Positions 1 through 7,587 of a DNA stretch of 17,971 nucleotides are shown in pieces (within the stretch, counting starts at the first letter, position 1; each line of letters starts with the position of its first letter). The translations under genes were made by a program, and so were the position numbers. This DNA comes from an uncultured Actinomycetes bacterium (GTDB lineage: Bacteria; Actinomycetota; Actinomycetes; Nanopelagicales; Nanopelagicaceae): the NCBI GenBank assembly GCA_903865885.1, contig CAIPLJ010000014.1, forward strand, positions 1 to 17,971, in the 5' to 3' direction. The notes below the pieces were generated by a model. It did not search any database, was not told the DNA's origin, and saw nothing but the letters and a program-made list of their open reading frames with translations.

Positions 1-1
1 G

Positions 2-340
2 ATTGAAATGTTGTGGGATACCGAAGTCATCGATGTTCTAGGCGCTGAAAAAGTTGAAGCGCTCCAACTTCGTAATATCAAGACAGGTGAAGTCTCAAAG
101 CGAGATTTCACAGGGCTCTTCGTCGCTATCGGGCATATTCCACGCTCTGAGCTTGTTACATCTTCTGTAACTCTCAATGAAGAGGGCTATGTCGAGGTTG
201 AAGGGCGTTCAACGCGCACAAACCTTTCTGGGGTCTTTGCATGTGGGGATTTGGTGGATCACACCTATCGTCAGGCAATAACCGCTGCAGGTTCTGGGTG
301 CCAGGCGGCCCTCGACGCTGAAAAATTCTTATCTCACTAG
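2..340 (+). CDS. trxB: Thioredoxin reductase, C-terminal part (5' end outside window)
   Basis: This is the last third of an NADPH-dependent, FAD-containing thioredoxin reductase, which reduces thioredoxin in the cytoplasm. The frame is open from base 2, so the gene starts before the window; the internal ATG at 8 is not its start. The visible part contains the end of the NADPH domain (VAIGHIPRSEL) and the C-terminal FAD-binding signature: GVFACGDLVDHTYRQ, then AITAAGSGCQAALDAEKFL, as expected for the low-molecular-weight bacterial enzyme. The CxxC redox centre lies upstream and cannot be checked. trxA, encoding its substrate, follows after 41 bp with its own ribosome binding site, which supports a trxB-trxA operon as in Mycobacterium. 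Confidence 0.95.
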   Translation: MEMLWDTEVIDVLGAEKVEALQLRNIKTGEVSKRDFTGLFVAIGHIPRSELVTSSVTLNEEGYVEVEGRSTRTNLSGVFACGDLVDHTYRQAITAAGSGCQAALDAEKFLSH

Positions 341-381
341 TAACCTTCCAACCGTAACCACACAGATAAATAGGAGTAACG

Positions 382-705
382 ATGAGCGCACCAACTAAGG
401 TCACAGCAGCCGATTTCGATCAGGTTGTACTGAAGAGCAGCACGCCAGTTCTGGTTGATTTCTGGGCTGAATGGTGTGGGCCTTGCCGCGCAATCGCTCC
501 AATCCTTGATGACATTGCAGCCGAGTACGGCGACAAGCTTAAGATTGTAAAACTCAACACTGATGAAGAATCTGCAATTGCAATTAAGTATGGCGTTACA
601 TCAATTCCAATGCTCAATGTCTATGTCAATGGTGAAGTTGTTAAGACAATCATCGGCGCAAAGCCAAAGCCAGCTCTTCTTAAAGAGCTCGAAGGCTTTA
701 TCTAA
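382..705 (+). CDS. trxA: Thioredoxin
   Basis: A 107-residue thioredoxin, the usual length. The active site WCGPC is at residues 31-35 after the FWAE strand, and the cis-proline loop (TSIP, P76) is in place, so both catalytic requirements are met. It acts as a cytoplasmic disulfide reductase recycled by the thioredoxin reductase encoded just upstream. The ATG at 382 is preceded by TAGGAG at a good distance (about 372-377). A cwlM-like gene follows after 24 bp with its own AGAGGA site, so trxB-trxA-cwlM look co-transcribed. The same three-gene order occurs next to the origin in Mycobacterium tuberculosis. Confidence 0.97.
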   Translation: MSAPTKVTAADFDQVVLKSSTPVLVDFWAEWCGPCRAIAPILDDIAAEYGDKLKIVKLNTDEESAIAIKYGVTSIPMLNVYVNGEVVKTIIGAKPKPALLKELEGFI

Positions 706-729
706 TATCTTCTTTGTAGAGGATTTATT

Positions 730-1731
730 ATGAAAGAGTTATCTCCAGATGAGATTCGCTCTTTCCAGCAAGAACGCGGTCTCCATGTAACTGGCGATCT
801 CAACGATGCTACACAGCGCGCACTTGAAGAAGCGCGATGGAAGCTCGGAGATCGTTCACTCTATTTGCAGAGTTCGTCGATGATGCGCGGTGATGATGTC
901 GCAGCACTGCAATCTCGATTAACTGAGATGGGTTTTCATTGCGGTCGCGTCGATGGCCTCTTTGGTCAGATGACAGAGGCTGCAGTGAAAGAGTTTCAGA
1001 AATCTGTAGGAACTAAAGTTGACGGTAAGTGTGGTCCCGCAACAATCATTGCACTACTGCGTCTGACAAAGATTGTCTCCGGTGGAGCACCTGGCGCACT
1101 TCGTGAAAGTGCAGTGCAGAAAAATCGTGGGCCAGCGCTCGCAAATAAAGTTATTGTTCTCGATCCCGCATCTGAAGAGTACGAGCGAGAAATTGTTTAT
1201 GACATCGCGCAGAGAATTGAAGGACGCTTACTCGCACTAGGTGCAAGTGTTTTTCTTACTCGCGGCACAAATAACAATCCGTCTGAGGTAGAAAGAATTA
1301 CATTTACCAATCAAAACAACGCTGATCTTCTCATCTCATTACATGTTGATAGCCATGAAAATTCGGCAGCACGTGGCGTTGCAACCTTCTTCTATGGCAG
1401 TGATCAACACGGTGTTCATTCAATCGTCGGTGAACGTTTTGCTTCATTGGTGCAGCGTGAGATTTGTGCGCGAACCGATTTTCTCAACTGTCGCACTCAT
1501 GCAAAGACCTGGGATTCACTACGTCTGACAAAAGCGCCTGCAGTCCGTGTAGATCTTGGTTATGCGACAAATGAAAGCGACGCTGGCCGTCTCTCTCGTC
1601 CAGATTTCAGAGACACAATCGCTGAAAGTTTTATTATCGCGATACAACGCCTCTATTTATCAGCTGAAGATGATGCAAAAACTGGAACTCTTCGAATTTC
1701 AGACCTTCGTAGCGCTGGCATCCGCCGATAA
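730..1731 (+). CDS. cwlM: CwlM-like cytoplasmic N-acetylmuramoyl-L-alanine amidase homologue, probably inactive
   Basis: A 333-residue protein. It begins with a partial peptidoglycan-binding repeat (about residues 5-36), then a complete one (about 50-112, with the VDGLFG and VDGKCGPAT turns). An Amidase_3-type fold follows (about 140-311), then a short polar tail. No signal peptide is present, so the protein should be cytoplasmic. The usual LDPGHGG motif supplying the first zinc histidine is replaced by LDPASEE (144-150). The late ISLH histidine remains (H205). The catalytic glutamate region reads VRVDLGYATN, with Asp275 where Glu is usual. This fits a regulatory pseudoenzyme. Mycobacterial CwlM is cytoplasmic, encoded after trxB-trxA near the origin, phosphorylated by PknB, and activates MurA. 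Same role here is inference from synteny and domain layout. Confidence 0.85.
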   Translation: MKELSPDEIRSFQQERGLHVTGDLNDATQRALEEARWKLGDRSLYLQSSSMMRGDDVAALQSRLTEMGFHCGRVDGLFGQMTEAAVKEFQKSVGTKVDGKCGPATIIALLRLTKIVSGGAPGALRESAVQKNRGPALANKVIVLDPASEEYEREIVYDIAQRIEGRLLALGASVFLTRGTNNNPSEVERITFTNQNNADLLISLHVDSHENSAARGVATFFYGSDQHGVHSIVGERFASLVQREICARTDFLNCRTHAKTWDSLRLTKAPAVRVDLGYATNESDAGRLSRPDFRDTIAESFIIAIQRLYLSAEDDAKTGTLRISDLRSAGIRR

Positions 1732-1773
1732 TCGGCGCACAACCATCGAAAGGTTTGTGGGAGACTTCTCCTT

Positions 1774-3033
1774 ATGTCCGACATTTCAATCCGCTATCAA
1801 ACTGGTGCTCCGCAAAATCTTGAAAAGAGATTTGCTGCGCGAGCCGCCGGAATGTTGCCTTCTGAAATTCGCTCGCTCTTTGCTGTGGCATCACGCCCAG
1901 AAATAGTTTCGCTTGCTGGTGGAATGCCAAATCTTTCAGCGCTCCCAATGGAGATGATGGCCGGAGTTGTAAACGAACTCATTCTCAACAATGGTTCTGA
2001 AGCTCTGCAGTATGGAAGCGGTCAAGGACATCCAAAACTTCGCGAACAGATTTGCGATGTGATGGCACTTGAAGGAATTCGCGCCAACCCTGATGACATT
2101 GTTGTAACAACTGGTTCACAACAAGCTCTCGACCTAATTTCGCGCATCTTTATCGATCCGGGCGATGTTGTACTTGTTGAAGCGCCTTCTTATGTTGGAG
2201 CACTAGGAACATTTCGCCAATATGAAGCAGCTGTTGTGCACGTTGAGATGGATCAAGATGGGCTAATACCTGATTCCTTGCGCGCTGCAATTAAGAGCGT
2301 TCGTGAAGCGGGACGCAAAATTAAGTTTCTCTACCTGATTCCAAATTATCAAAATCCAACAGGTGTTTGCCTACCTGCAGATCGCCGCACTGAAATCTTA
2401 AATATCTGCCGCGAAGCTGAAATTTTTGTCGTTGAAGATAACCCTTACGGTTTGCTTGGTTTTGATAAGCCTTCGCCAAATGCGATGCGCGCTGAAGACT
2501 CTGAAAATGTTATTTATTTAGGTTCATTCTCAAAGACAATCGCATCTGGTCTTCGTGTGGGTTGGGCGCTAGTTCCACAATCACTCAAAGATAAATTAGT
2601 TATTGCATCTGAATCTTCGATTTTATGTCCTTCAAACTTTACGCAATTGACTATCTCGAGTTACTTGGCAGATCAGCCTTGGCGCGATCAGATTGCAAGT
2701 TTCTGCGAACTTTATAAAGTGCGTCGCGATGCGATGCTTGAATCACTTGAAGAATATTTCCCGGCAGAAGCCACATGGACAAAGCCTGGCGGTGGTTTCT
2801 ATGTCTGGGTCAATCTTCCTGCAGAGATCGATACAAAAGCGTTAATGCCAAAGGCGATTGTTGCAAAGGTTGCCTATGTCCCCGGCAATGCTTTCTATGC
2901 AGATGGCCTTGGTTCTTGGTCGATGCGACTTTCTTACTGCCACCCAACACCAGAGCGAATCCGCGAAGGTGTGAAGGCCCTCGGTGGAGTAATCAAGCAA
3001 GAGATGCAGCGCCGCGGTACAGCCTTACAGTAA
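1774..3033 (+). CDS. PLP-dependent aminotransferase, class I/II (LysN/MocR-aminotransferase-like)
   Basis: A 419-residue fold-type I aminotransferase. Recognisable elements are NYQNPTG (191-197), which positions the cofactor; EDNPY (221-225) with the pyridine-nitrogen aspartate D222; SFSKTIASGLRVGW (251-264) with the Schiff-base lysine K254; and a C-terminal SMRLSYC arginine for substrate carboxylate binding. The sequence style resembles 2-aminoadipate/branched aromatic aminotransferases and the aminotransferase half of MocR regulators, but no GntR helix-turn-helix precedes it. The exact amino donor cannot be read from sequence. It starts 42 bp after the cwlM-like gene behind GGGAGAC. It faces parB head-on with only 24 bp between stop codons and no clear terminator hairpin. 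Confidence 0.88.
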   Translation: MSDISIRYQTGAPQNLEKRFAARAAGMLPSEIRSLFAVASRPEIVSLAGGMPNLSALPMEMMAGVVNELILNNGSEALQYGSGQGHPKLREQICDVMALEGIRANPDDIVVTTGSQQALDLISRIFIDPGDVVLVEAPSYVGALGTFRQYEAAVVHVEMDQDGLIPDSLRAAIKSVREAGRKIKFLYLIPNYQNPTGVCLPADRRTEILNICREAEIFVVEDNPYGLLGFDKPSPNAMRAEDSENVIYLGSFSKTIASGLRVGWALVPQSLKDKLVIASESSILCPSNFTQLTISSYLADQPWRDQIASFCELYKVRRDAMLESLEEYFPAEATWTKPGGGFYVWVNLPAEIDTKALMPKAIVAKVAYVPGNAFYADGLGSWSMRLSYCHPTPERIREGVKALGGVIKQEMQRRGTALQ

Positions 3034-3057
3034 ATCTATCTAGTAATAATTTTGGGC

Positions 3058-3924
3058 TTACTTTCCTTCAATTAAATCAACAATGCGTTGTAAATCCTCA
3101 TTTCCTGCAAATTCAATAACAATCTTGCCTTTGCCTTTACCGCTCTCAACACTGACGCGGGTATCGAGGTAATCGCTCAGTAATTCTGCAGCAGCAAGTC
3201 CGGCGCCAGATACACCCTTCACTGCAGATTTCTTTGTGGTCTTTGTTGATGGCTTCATCGTTGCAATGATCTCTTCAACTGCGCGCACAGATAAACCTTC
3301 GGCAACGATGCGGGATGCAAGCTTTTCAATCTCGTTTGCATCGGTTAGCCCCAATAGCGCACGTGCATGTCCTGCAGAAATTACTCCTGCAGCTACCTTG
3401 CGCTGCACAGAATCGGGCAAATTAAGGAGTCGGATTGTGTTTGAGATAAGCGGGCGTGAGCGACCGAGTTTGAGTGCGAGTTCATCATGAGTGCAGCCGA
3501 AATCTGAAAGTAATTGCGCGTAAGCAGCGCCTTCTTCAAGTGGGTTGAGATTGCTGCGGTGAATATTTTCAATGAGGGCATCGCGCAACAATTCATTATC
3601 CGGAGTCTGTCTAATAATGACAGGAATTGATGTTAGCCCTGCAGCTTTAGCTGCGCGAAAACGTCGCTCTCCCATAATGAGTTCGTATTTAGTATCTGAA
3701 ACTTTACGAACAACGGGTGGTTGCAAAATTCCAACAGCTTTTATTGATGCAATGAGTTCATTGAGCGCTGTTTCATCAAAGACTATACGTGGTTGACGTG
3801 GGTTAGGAAAAATCTGATTGATAGGAACTTCATTCTGTTGTGCAACTTCTGTGCCAGCAACTGTGAGTGAAGTTGGAATCAATGAATCAAGATTTGTTCC
3901 GAGACCACCGCGCTTTACTGCCAT
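3058..3924 (-). CDS. parB: Chromosome partitioning protein ParB (CTP-dependent parS clamp)
   Basis: A 288-residue ParB. The N-terminal MAVKRGGLGTNLDSLIP is the ParA-interacting type leader. NPRQPR (41-46), GERRFRAAKAAG (85-96) and ENIHRSNLNPLEE (119-131) are the conserved CTP-binding/N-terminal-domain motifs. A helix-turn-helix at about 145-167 (THDELALKLGRSRPLISNTI) recognises parS. The last about 40 residues (GKGKIVIEFAGNEDLQRIVDLIEG) form the dimerisation domain after a Lys/Ser/Thr-rich linker (226-235). The ATG overlaps the parA stop by one base (TAATG), so translation is coupled. Two parS-like sites lie just upstream in parA and at rsmG. Together these load ParB at the origin for segregation. 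Confidence 0.97.
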   Translation of the reverse strand: MAVKRGGLGTNLDSLIPTSLTVAGTEVAQQNEVPINQIFPNPRQPRIVFDETALNELIASIKAVGILQPPVVRKVSDTKYELIMGERRFRAAKAAGLTSIPVIIRQTPDNELLRDALIENIHRSNLNPLEEGAAYAQLLSDFGCTHDELALKLGRSRPLISNTIRLLNLPDSVQRKVAAGVISAGHARALLGLTDANEIEKLASRIVAEGLSVRAVEEIIATMKPSTKTTKKSAVKGVSGAGLAAAELLSDYLDTRVSVESGKGKGKIVIEFAGNEDLQRIVDLIEGK

Positions 3925-4826
3925 TATGCGATTCCGCCTTTGTAATTGATGCTAACAACATTGCTATCAAATACGATTTCATCCTTAGCTTTACCGCGCT
4001 CTGCGATCTCGCGCGCAACCTGCATGTATGCAATCGCTCCCGGTGAAAGTGGATCGTATGTCATCACTGTCTGGTTATAAGAAGGTGCCTCTGACACGCG
4101 CACTGCGCGAGGAATTGGAATATCAATAAGTTCATTAGGAAAATGTGCGCGAACATTTGCTGCAACATCATTTGATAGACGGGTGCGTGAATCAAACATT
4201 GTTAAGACAATTGTTGAAAGATTAAGGTTTGGATTTAATCGCTTCTTTACAACTCCATATGTCTCAAGAAGTTGAGATAGGCCTTCGAGTGCGTAGTACT
4301 CAGTTTGAATCGGAATCAATAACTCTTTCGATGCAGCAAATGCATTGATGGTTAAGAGGCCAAGAGATGGTGGGCAATCGATAAAAATATAATCGTAATT
4401 AACGCTGATACTTTCAATTGCTTCTTTCAGTTGAAGTTCGCGTGCGACCATTGAAACTAAATTAATTTCAGCATTTGCAAGAGATGTATTTGATGAAACG
4501 CAATCAAGGACAGGAAAGCCTGCAACTTTCTTTACAACATCCAACATCTGCGCATCGCCCATAAGAACTTCATAAATACCTGCGCTATCACGATGTTCAA
4601 CTCCGAGCGCAGTCGATGCATTGCCCTGTGGATCAAGATCGATAACGAGAACGCGAAGGCCGCCCATCGCTAGCGCCGCTGCAACATTGACGGTGGTGGT
4701 GGTCTTACCTACCCCACCCTTCTGATTGGCGACGGTGAAGATGCGGGTTGAGGCCGGCTTTGCCATCGCCTCTTTGAGGCGTCGGACGCCTACGACCTTA
4801 GTTTCACGTGAATCATCGCCAGCCAT
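3924..4826 (-). CDS. parA: Chromosome partitioning ATPase ParA (Soj)
   Basis: A 300-residue ParA/MinD-superfamily ATPase that moves ParB-parS complexes over the nucleoid. The deviant Walker A is KGGVGKTT (36-43), with the signature lysine at its start. DLDPQGN (63-69) is the switch/A' motif, and YIFIDCPPSLGLL (146-158) is Walker B with D150. About 29 residues precede the ATPase core, an extension seen in actinobacterial ParA. Codons 5-9 lie in a parS-like palindrome (4800-4815). The ATG at 4826-4824 lies 15 bp after the rsmG stop and has no convincing Shine-Dalgarno sequence, so translational coupling to rsmG is likely. The 3' end overlaps parB by one base. Confidence 0.97.
   Translation of the reverse strand: MAGDDSRETKVVGVRRLKEAMAKPASTRIFTVANQKGGVGKTTTTVNVAAALAMGGLRVLVIDLDPQGNASTALGVEHRDSAGIYEVLMGDAQMLDVVKKVAGFPVLDCVSSNTSLANAEINLVSMVARELQLKEAIESISVNYDYIFIDCPPSLGLLTINAFAASKELLIPIQTEYYALEGLSQLLETYGVVKKRLNPNLNLSTIVLTMFDSRTRLSNDVAANVRAHFPNELIDIPIPRAVRVSEAPSYNQTVMTYDPLSPGAIAYMQVAREIAERGKAKDEIVFDSNVVSINYKGGIA
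4800..4815. promoter_or_regulatory. parS-like site inside parA
   Basis: AGTTTCACGTGAATCA matches the bacterial parS consensus TGTTTCACGTGAAACA at 14 of 16 positions, with an intact CACGTG core. It is embedded in parA codons 5-9 (residues SRETK region) and lies about 3.2 kb from dnaA, a typical distance for origin-proximal parS. It is a probable ParB loading site; binding itself is not visible from sequence. Confidence 0.85.
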
Positions 4827-4841
4827 GCACGAATCTAATCA

Positions 4842-5432
4842 TTAAATGGCAGGCGTACCTTTACGGAGCTCGACGATACGGCCGAGTCCTATCCCCTCTA
4901 GGGTAATTTCGTGCAAGGTGGCGTTCTTCATCCCTACCATTTCGGCGGCGGCGCCCTCCCCCTTCATGGCAAGGAGCGCCCCATTGGTCTTGACCATATG
5001 CCAGCTCATTTTTTTAAGCTTCTCCAGCGGTGCCACTGCCCGAGCGGTGACGAAATCAGCGGTTTTTTTGACATCCTGAGCACGGCCTCGGATCACTTCA
5101 ATTGAGGTACCCGCGGTCGCCTCTTTGAGGAATTCAACCCGGCGCTCGAGCGGTTCAATGAGCGTTACTTGTAGATCTGGCCTCGCCAAGGCAATGACAA
5201 TTCCGGGTAGGCCAGCCCCTGATCCGATATCAAAGAGCGATGCACCCTGCGGTAGAAGCTCGGTTATGGGTAGGCAGTTGAAGATATGGCGCTCCCAGAT
5301 GCGCTCTCCTTCGCGTGGGCCGATAAGGCCACGTTCGATACCTGCGGTGACGAGAAATTCCGCAAAGGCACGGATTTCAGCCTCGCGTTCGGGAAAGTAG
5401 CGGCCGACTAGCCCCTCTACCGAATGTTCCAC
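4842..5432 (-). CDS. rsmG: 16S rRNA (guanine-527-N7)-methyltransferase
   Basis: A 196-residue GidB/RsmG family methyltransferase that uses S-adenosylmethionine to methylate G527 of 16S rRNA. The SAM-binding loop LFDIGSGAGLPG (66-77), the acidic LIEP strand end (91-94) and VTARAVAPL with the conserved arginine are all present. The chosen start is GTG at 5432-5430. In the same frame the jag stop lies only seven codons upstream, and no ATG or TTG intervenes, so a longer start would need CTG or ATT. The start codon sits inside a parS-like palindrome, and no clear Shine-Dalgarno precedes it. In other actinobacteria, loss of this gene gives low-level streptomycin resistance. Confidence 0.95.
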   Translation of the reverse strand: MEHSVEGLVGRYFPEREAEIRAFAEFLVTAGIERGLIGPREGERIWERHIFNCLPITELLPQGASLFDIGSGAGLPGIVIALARPDLQVTLIEPLERRVEFLKEATAGTSIEVIRGRAQDVKKTADFVTARAVAPLEKLKKMSWHMVKTNGALLAMKGEGAAAEMVGMKNATLHEITLEGIGLGRIVELRKGTPAI

Positions 5433-5440
5433 GTGAATCA
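5425..5440. promoter_or_regulatory. parS-like site over the rsmG start codon
   Basis: TGTTCCACGTGAATCA matches parS consensus TGTTTCACGTGAAACA at 14 of 16 positions, with an intact CACGTG core. It overlaps the GTG start of rsmG and extends into the 21-bp jag-rsmG gap. It lies 610 bp from the second copy in parA. A further half-site-like GGTGAAAC lies just beside it (5446-5453). Confidence 0.83.
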
Positions 5441-5453
5441 GACTGGGTGAAAC

Positions 5454-5978
5454 TTACGCCGGGTAAATAACTACGTAGCGGTTTGGATCTTCCCCGTCAG
5501 ATTCTGAGGTAAGCCCCAAATCCTGGATTGTGTCGTGGATGATTTTGCGCTCAAAGGCATTCATTGGGTCGAGCTTGATTGAGCTACCCGTGGTCTTTGC
5601 CTGCTCAGCCATCTTCTCAGCGAGAGCCTTGAGCTCTTTGCGGCGGCCAGCGCGGAATCCATCGATATCGAGCATAAGGCGGCTGCGGTCCCCTGTTGAA
5701 GTCTGAACAGCAAGGCGTGTGAGCTCCTGGATTGAATCGAGGACTTCGCCTTCACTGCCGACGAGGTGCTTGAGATTGCCACCGACGATTGCTAGCGCTG
5801 CGCGACCATTTTCAACATCGATATCGATATCGCCATCGAGATCTGCAATATCAAGTAAGCCCTCGAGGTAATCGGCTGCGATATCGCCTTCCTCTTCAAG
5901 CTTTGCCGCGCTCTTTGGAGCCTTGGCGACCTTCTCTTCAGTCTCTTCTACTTCTACAACTTCAGTTACATCTGGCAT
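5454..5978 (-). CDS. jag: KH/R3H RNA-binding protein Jag (KhpB/EloR)
   Basis: A 174-residue single-stranded nucleic-acid binding protein. Residues 1-32 are acidic and low-complexity. A KH-type domain follows (about 35-105) with the GxxG loop VGSEG (73-77). Next is an R3H domain (about 110-173) with R144-x3-H148 (FERKIIHDTI) and the closing NRYVVIYP strand. The N-terminal Jag_N domain of the Firmicutes protein is missing, as is usual in actinobacteria. The family binds RNA and, in Gram-positives, links to cell elongation and division control; the target here is unknown. It lies between yidC and rsmG as in other actinobacteria, and GGGGGC precedes its ATG. Confidence 0.93.
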   Translation of the reverse strand: MPDVTEVVEVEETEEKVAKAPKSAAKLEEEGDIAADYLEGLLDIADLDGDIDIDVENGRAALAIVGGNLKHLVGSEGEVLDSIQELTRLAVQTSTGDRSRLMLDIDGFRAGRRKELKALAEKMAEQAKTTGSSIKLDPMNAFERKIIHDTIQDLGLTSESDGEDPNRYVVIYPA

Positions 5979-6028
5979 CTCTGCCCCCTTTGTCCTATTT
6001 AAAGCGTTATTAATAGTATTTGTCTAGA

Positions 6029-6934
6029 TTACTTCTTCTTCTTTTTCTTCTTTGGCTGCTGACGTTGTCCCAGGACTTCTGGCTCAGTGGCCTCGTCTTG
6101 GTCAATTCCTTCTACCTCTTTGCCGTCCAACTTTGCTTTGTGGGCGCGCTTTTTCTGGAGCTCTTCATATGCAGGAGATCCAGGTGTTGGGTTTCTCTTA
6201 ATGACATAGAACTGTTGTCCCCATGTCCATAAGTTTGTTGTCGACCAGTAAATCAAAACACCAACAGGGAAGTTCACACCTGAGATAGCAAAGATGACTG
6301 GGAATAAATACAACATGATTTTCTGTTGTTGCAACATCATATTATTTGATGAATCCATCTTTGGCATTCCTTTAACCATCAACTGACGTTGAGTTGTAAA
6401 GGTTGTGCCTGACATAAATGCAATAAGGAGAACTGTCACGATCTTTACAGTGACTTTATCTGAACCTAAGAAAGTCTCAGAGATAGGTGCACCGAAGAAC
6501 TTTGCTTGCGCTGCGCTAATTAAGTAATCACCTTTAAGAAAACCGTGTGGTTTATTCTTTGCAATTCCATTAAGAACAGTAAAGAGTGCGAAGAAGATTG
6601 GGGCTTGGGCAATTACTGGAAAACATGATGCAAGAGGGTTTGTCTTATGCTCTTTGTAGAGCTTCATCATCTCTTCTGATTGCTTCTGGCGATCATCTTT
6701 ATACTTCTTTTGAATCTCTTTCATGTGTGGTTGCAGAGCTGTCAGTGCGCGCTGGCTCTTGATCTGCTTCACAAAGAGTGGAATCAAAATAATACGGATG
6801 AGAACAACGAGGCCCATGATCGACAGTGACCATGTCACACCCGAATTTGCTCCGAAGATTGGTGCGAGAAGTTTATGAATAAATACAATCACACCGGAGA
6901 CGATGTTATAAAGCGGATTAAGAATAAAGCTCAT
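6029..6934 (-). CDS. yidC: Membrane protein insertase YidC (Oxa1 family)
   Basis: A 301-residue Gram-positive-type YidC with no large periplasmic domain. Hydrophobic segments lie at about 10-28, 35-56, 106-124, 162-178 and 205-235. The conserved hydrophilic-groove arginine is in LIRIILIPL (R47), followed by the long basic cytoplasmic coiled hairpin (about 58-98). The C-terminal tail is charged and ends in seven consecutive lysines (295-301), as in YidC proteins that contact ribosomes without help from other factors. It inserts and folds membrane proteins alone or with SecYEG. It starts with a one-base TAATG overlap with yidD; jag follows after 50 bp. Confidence 0.97.
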   Translation of the reverse strand: MSFILNPLYNIVSGVIVFIHKLLAPIFGANSGVTWSLSIMGLVVLIRIILIPLFVKQIKSQRALTALQPHMKEIQKKYKDDRQKQSEEMMKLYKEHKTNPLASCFPVIAQAPIFFALFTVLNGIAKNKPHGFLKGDYLISAAQAKFFGAPISETFLGSDKVTVKIVTVLLIAFMSGTTFTTQRQLMVKGMPKMDSSNNMMLQQQKIMLYLFPVIFAISGVNFPVGVLIYWSTTNLWTWGQQFYVIKRNPTPGSPAYEELQKKRAHKAKLDGKEVEGIDQDEATEPEVLGQRQQPKKKKKKK

Positions 6935-7206
6935 TAGTTAGCGCCCACCACTTCTTTTTCGTTCATTGAAAGTAAATTCTTTACATCTGCTGAATCTAGG
7001 TTTTCATCAACATAATCGACGCCGCCTTGAGACCAAGGGTTACATCGAGCAATGCGCCAAGTGGCCATTGCAATTCCTTTTACGCCATAGCGACCAACTG
7101 CTGTGATCGCATAGTTGGAACATGATGGGTAGTACTTGCAGCGCGGAGCCACATTCGATGTTGCGATTTGATAGGCGCGAACAAGTGCGATGGCAATCTT
7201 TCTCAT
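6934..7206 (-). CDS. yidD: Membrane protein insertion efficiency factor YidD
   Basis: A 90-residue member of the YidD family (Haemolytic domain). The diagnostic pattern is present: an amphipathic N-terminus, PRCKYYPSCSNYAITAVGRYG with its cysteines, and RCNPWSQGGVDYV near residues 54-66. YidD is a small membrane-associated protein that aids YidC-dependent insertion. The gene is locked between rnpA and yidC with one-base TAATG overlaps on both sides, so its synthesis is probably coupled to both. The C-terminal about 20 residues are acidic and variable. Confidence 0.95.
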   Translation of the reverse strand: MRKIAIALVRAYQIATSNVAPRCKYYPSCSNYAITAVGRYGVKGIAMATWRIARCNPWSQGGVDYVDENLDSADVKNLLSMNEKEVVGAN

Positions 7207-7562
7207 TACTTAGTAACCACTTTCTCGGCTCGAGAAATTAACTTTGTGATCAGCTCTGAGATTTCAGTGGAGATATTGACATCTCCTTCTTGAGTAAGAG
7301 CGCGGATGACAAGTAGTGAACCTGTTGGCAGTAGTGAAATCATTGGCGCAACTGCATGACGTACTTTGCGCGAAATGCGATGGCGTTTAACAGATCCGCC
7401 AGTTGATTTACTAATAATGAGTCCGCACTTTGCAGATGCGTTATTTGTGACAGGCGAAAGATAGAGATATCCAACAAAGTGTTGTGAGGTAACTCGGGTG
7501 CCGCTCTTCGTTGCGCGAGCGAAATCTGAGCTTGAAGTTAAACGTGCATCTAGTGGGAGCAC
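7206..7562 (-). CDS. rnpA: Ribonuclease P protein component
   Basis: A 118-residue RNase P protein, the basic cofactor of the RNA enzyme that trims tRNA 5' leaders. The start chosen is GTG at 7562-7560, giving (M)LPLDARLTSSSDFARATKSG, the standard family beginning, with AGGAAA about 7 bases upstream. The RNP signature region reads GGSVKRHRISRKVRHAV, with the conserved K/R-rich helix. The frame stays open for 38 more codons upstream, to 7676, but this extension overlaps rpmH in another frame and does not resemble RnpA. The gap to rpmH is 25 bp, and the stop overlaps the yidD ATG by one base. Confidence 0.93.
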   Translation of the reverse strand: MLPLDARLTSSSDFARATKSGTRVTSQHFVGYLYLSPVTNNASAKCGLIISKSTGGSVKRHRISRKVRHAVAPMISLLPTGSLLVIRALTQEGDVNISTEISELITKLISRAEKVVTK

Positions 7563-7587
7563 GAGATTTTCCTGTGCGCTCGAAACC

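Noticed and set aside
1370..1380. CACGTG in the cwlM-like gene as parS
   Set aside because: The flanks (GCAG before, GCGTT after) do not match the parS arms; only the 6-bp core is shared.
1556..1906. 116-codon plus-strand frame bridging cwlM and the aminotransferase
   Set aside because: Overlaps both well-supported genes in another frame and has no domain-like sequence or ribosome site.
3034..3057. Terminator between the aminotransferase gene and parB
   Set aside because: The 24-bp gap has no stem of useful length, only a short T-run.
5446..5453. Third parS site next to the rsmG site
   Set aside because: Only a half-site (GGTGAAAC) with no CACGTG core or opposing arm.
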